Source: Rhyacichthys aspro (Eukaryota; Chordata; Actinopteri; Gobiiformes; Rhyacichthyidae). From it: 64,000 nucleotides of DNA. Positions 62,601 through 64,000 of this stretch are shown piece after piece (the first letter of the stretch is position 1; each line of letters starts with the position of its first letter). Under the pieces are notes generated by a model. The model did not search any database, was not told the origin of the DNA, and saw only the letters and a list, made by a program, of their open reading frames with translations. The position numbers and the translations under genes are program-made. The stretch covers positions 14,611,906-14,675,905 of the forward strand of contig CM072160.1 of NCBI GenBank assembly GCA_036850595.1, given 5' to 3'.

Positions 62601-64000
62601 TGAGTTTGGCTGAGTACTTTGACCATCATGGCCTGATGCCCTTCAGTGACATCCGCTCTACCATCCAGCAGGTAGCACAAGAACACAGAACGAGTCTAAT
62701 ACACATCTAAATTTGAAGATTGACTTTTAATCTGTTCATAAACTAAGTTGTAAGTTGTCTTGTGCAGGTGGCCACAGCGTTGGAAGCCCTGAGGACTGCA
62801 GGGGTCATCCACACAAACGTAGAGCTGGAGAATGTAATGCTGTGTGATCACACCAAGCGTCCATTTGAAGTGAAACTCACTGGCTTTGGTTCGGCCATGT
62901 ATAAGACCAAAGCTAAACAGGGCATGATAGTGCAGAATGTGAAGTACAGGTAAGCTTTTACAACCTGATATGTGCAGAAACTGTTCCTGTTGTTGAAATA
63001 TTGTGTTCATCCATCCTTCTATATTTCTGCCTTATTCAGGGCTCCTGAAATCATTTTAGGACTGCCATTCAACGAGGCCATTGATGTGTGGTCTCTGGGA
63101 AATATGATGGCGTCCATGTTCCTTGGCTTCAATATCTTCCCAGAACGGACTGAATTTGAGGCAGTAAGTCAACCAGAAAACGTCTATAGAGTAAGATCTG
63201 CACAAAACACTGTTATTGGCTTATATTATGATGTGTTTTTGTTTGTTTCAGCTGAAGATTATGTTGAAATTTTTTGATCTACCAGATCAAATTCTGGATA
63301 AAGGAAGAAATACAACATTGTTCTTCAATCACATTGGCAAGAGTTGGAAGTTTATGGTAAAATACATACAAACATACATAGATGGTCATAAATATTAGTT
63401 AAAGTTAAACAGCTTTTTAAATTTCTCACTTATTTCCATTTAGACTGCCAAAGAGTATGAAGAGTGTCATAAATTGTCCCCTGGAGACATAAAGACACAC
63501 TTCACGGAAGCTTACAGCACACTAATTGAACTGATAGTGGTATGTATGAATGTGGTACTTAGTAACCATTGTTAGTTATATATAAATATATATACCAACT
63601 GTTCTTCATCGTCCATAATTAACCACAATTACCTCCTTGTTTTCTAAACTAGGCTCATGCTGGACCTCTCTTGAATGAAGGAGAAGAACTTCTTGATTTC
63701 CTGGATCTGTTGCATTGCATGCTTCGAATGAATGAGGCTCACAGGTTCACCCCCGCTCAAATCCTGAGACATCCATTTATTTCAAAAGGACGGTCTTGGT
63801 AAGTGTCTATGAACTTCTCAGTGTGTAAATCAAAGCTAAAATAATACATGAAGAGTTGTAACACAGCATTTGTTTGTGTGCTGTGTCTGTAGTGCTCAGA
63901 GTGAGATGGAGGAGAAACCAGAGCAGCAGCAGCATGTCAGCACAGTCCAGGACGAAGCAAGAAGTTCACCAAAAGTGATCCTGGTGAAACCAGCCTCACC
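59605..64000 (+). CDS. HIPK-like tandem kinase-pseudokinase protein (3' end outside window)
   Basis: Seventeen coding exons with GT-AG borders give about 796 aa and run off the window: 59605-59799, 60065-60250, 60477-60658, 60745-60868, 60985-61104, 61201-61296, 61392-61540, 61730-61849, 61972-62115, 62205-62361, 62516-62671, 62768-62949, 63040-63163, 63252-63356, 63444-63539, 63653-63798, 63893-64000. Module 1 (residues 25-348) is a Ser/Thr kinase of the HIPK branch of the DYRK group. It has loop GKGSFGQV (32-39), VAVK Lys54, LIHADIKPNN (Asp144, Lys146, Asn149), DFG Asp166, YRAPE and EAIDVWALG. HAD in place of HRD is normal for HIPKs, so activity is likely. A Pro-rich linker (351-439) leads to module 2 (455-760), which lacks the catalytic residues. 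HIPKs phosphorylate nuclear transcription regulators; the substrate here is unknown. No homeodomain-interaction region is seen. Confidence 0.88.
61730..62115 (+). repeat. Duplicated linker exons of the HIPK-like gene
   Basis: Exons 61,730-61,849 and 61,972-62,115 are both phase 2-2, and both encode a unit of the form PxPRVxxVK-x-A-x-P-x-x-TAPL-x-x-D. The exon at 63,893, after module 2, starts a third copy (SSPKVILVKPASP). The symmetrical phase allows duplication or skipping without frameshift. Confidence 0.8.
62205..63798 (+). other. Second kinase module, predicted pseudokinase
   Basis: Seven exons mirror those of module 1, three with identical length (182, 124 and 96 bases) and all with the same phases. 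HAD became HTN (558-560), the catalytic Lys became Glu562, DFG became GFG (582-584), and the glycine loop lost its first Gly (EEGQFGQV). The VAVK lysine survives as Lys480. The exon matching the alpha-C helix is 30 bases shorter, removing most of that helix. YRAPE and EAIDVWSLG remain, so the fold is probably kept without phosphotransfer. Confidence 0.82.

Overview
The window looks like a piece of a ray-finned fish (teleost) nuclear genome. The reasons are GT-AG spliced genes, AT-rich intergenic DNA full of microsatellites, a fish-type tRNA-derived SINE, a non-LTR retrotransposon fragment, and vertebrate-specific gene families. The species cannot be told. The gene order (BLOC1S3 beside a TRAPPC6 gene, with ZFP36-family genes nearby) resembles material of human chromosome 19q13.

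Layout. 1-20,070: no gene seen; repeats, one SINE (9,957-10,297) and a degenerate pentanucleotide tract (1,034-1,350). 20,075-22,865: zfp36 (tristetraprolin), two coding exons, 414 aa, with a microsatellite and a UAUUUAU cluster in its 3' UTR. 22,870-41,030: mostly featureless, with a 42-copy CA repeat, a decayed hAT-type transposase piece and a GC-rich promoter-like patch near 28.1-28.3 kb. 41,033-45,165: a second ZFP36-family gene (433 aa) in the same orientation. 45,170-50,280: no gene seen. 50,286-51,301 (minus): a TRAPPC6 subunit (163 aa). 51,912-53,052 (plus): bloc1s3 (195 aa), head-to-head with the former across a compact shared promoter. 53,889-54,352 (minus): an unannotated-looking 62-aa single-pass microprotein that matches the TUNAR/BNLN pattern of SERCA-binding micropeptides. 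54,891-55,476 (plus): two exon-like blocks of an unidentified transcript. 55,480-59,120: repeats and a LINE fragment. 59,126 to the window end (plus): a HIPK-family kinase gene in which a probably active kinase module is followed by linker repeats and a degenerate second kinase module. It continues past the window.

Functionally, the two ZFP36 proteins are expected to destabilise AU-rich mRNAs, probably including their own. The TRAPPC6 and BLOC1S3 proteins both serve membrane traffic and share a promoter region. The two most unusual items are the HIPK-like kinase-pseudokinase fusion, whose exon structure shows it arose by internal duplication of a whole kinase gene, and the TUNAR-like microprotein with a CRE-plus-TATA promoter.
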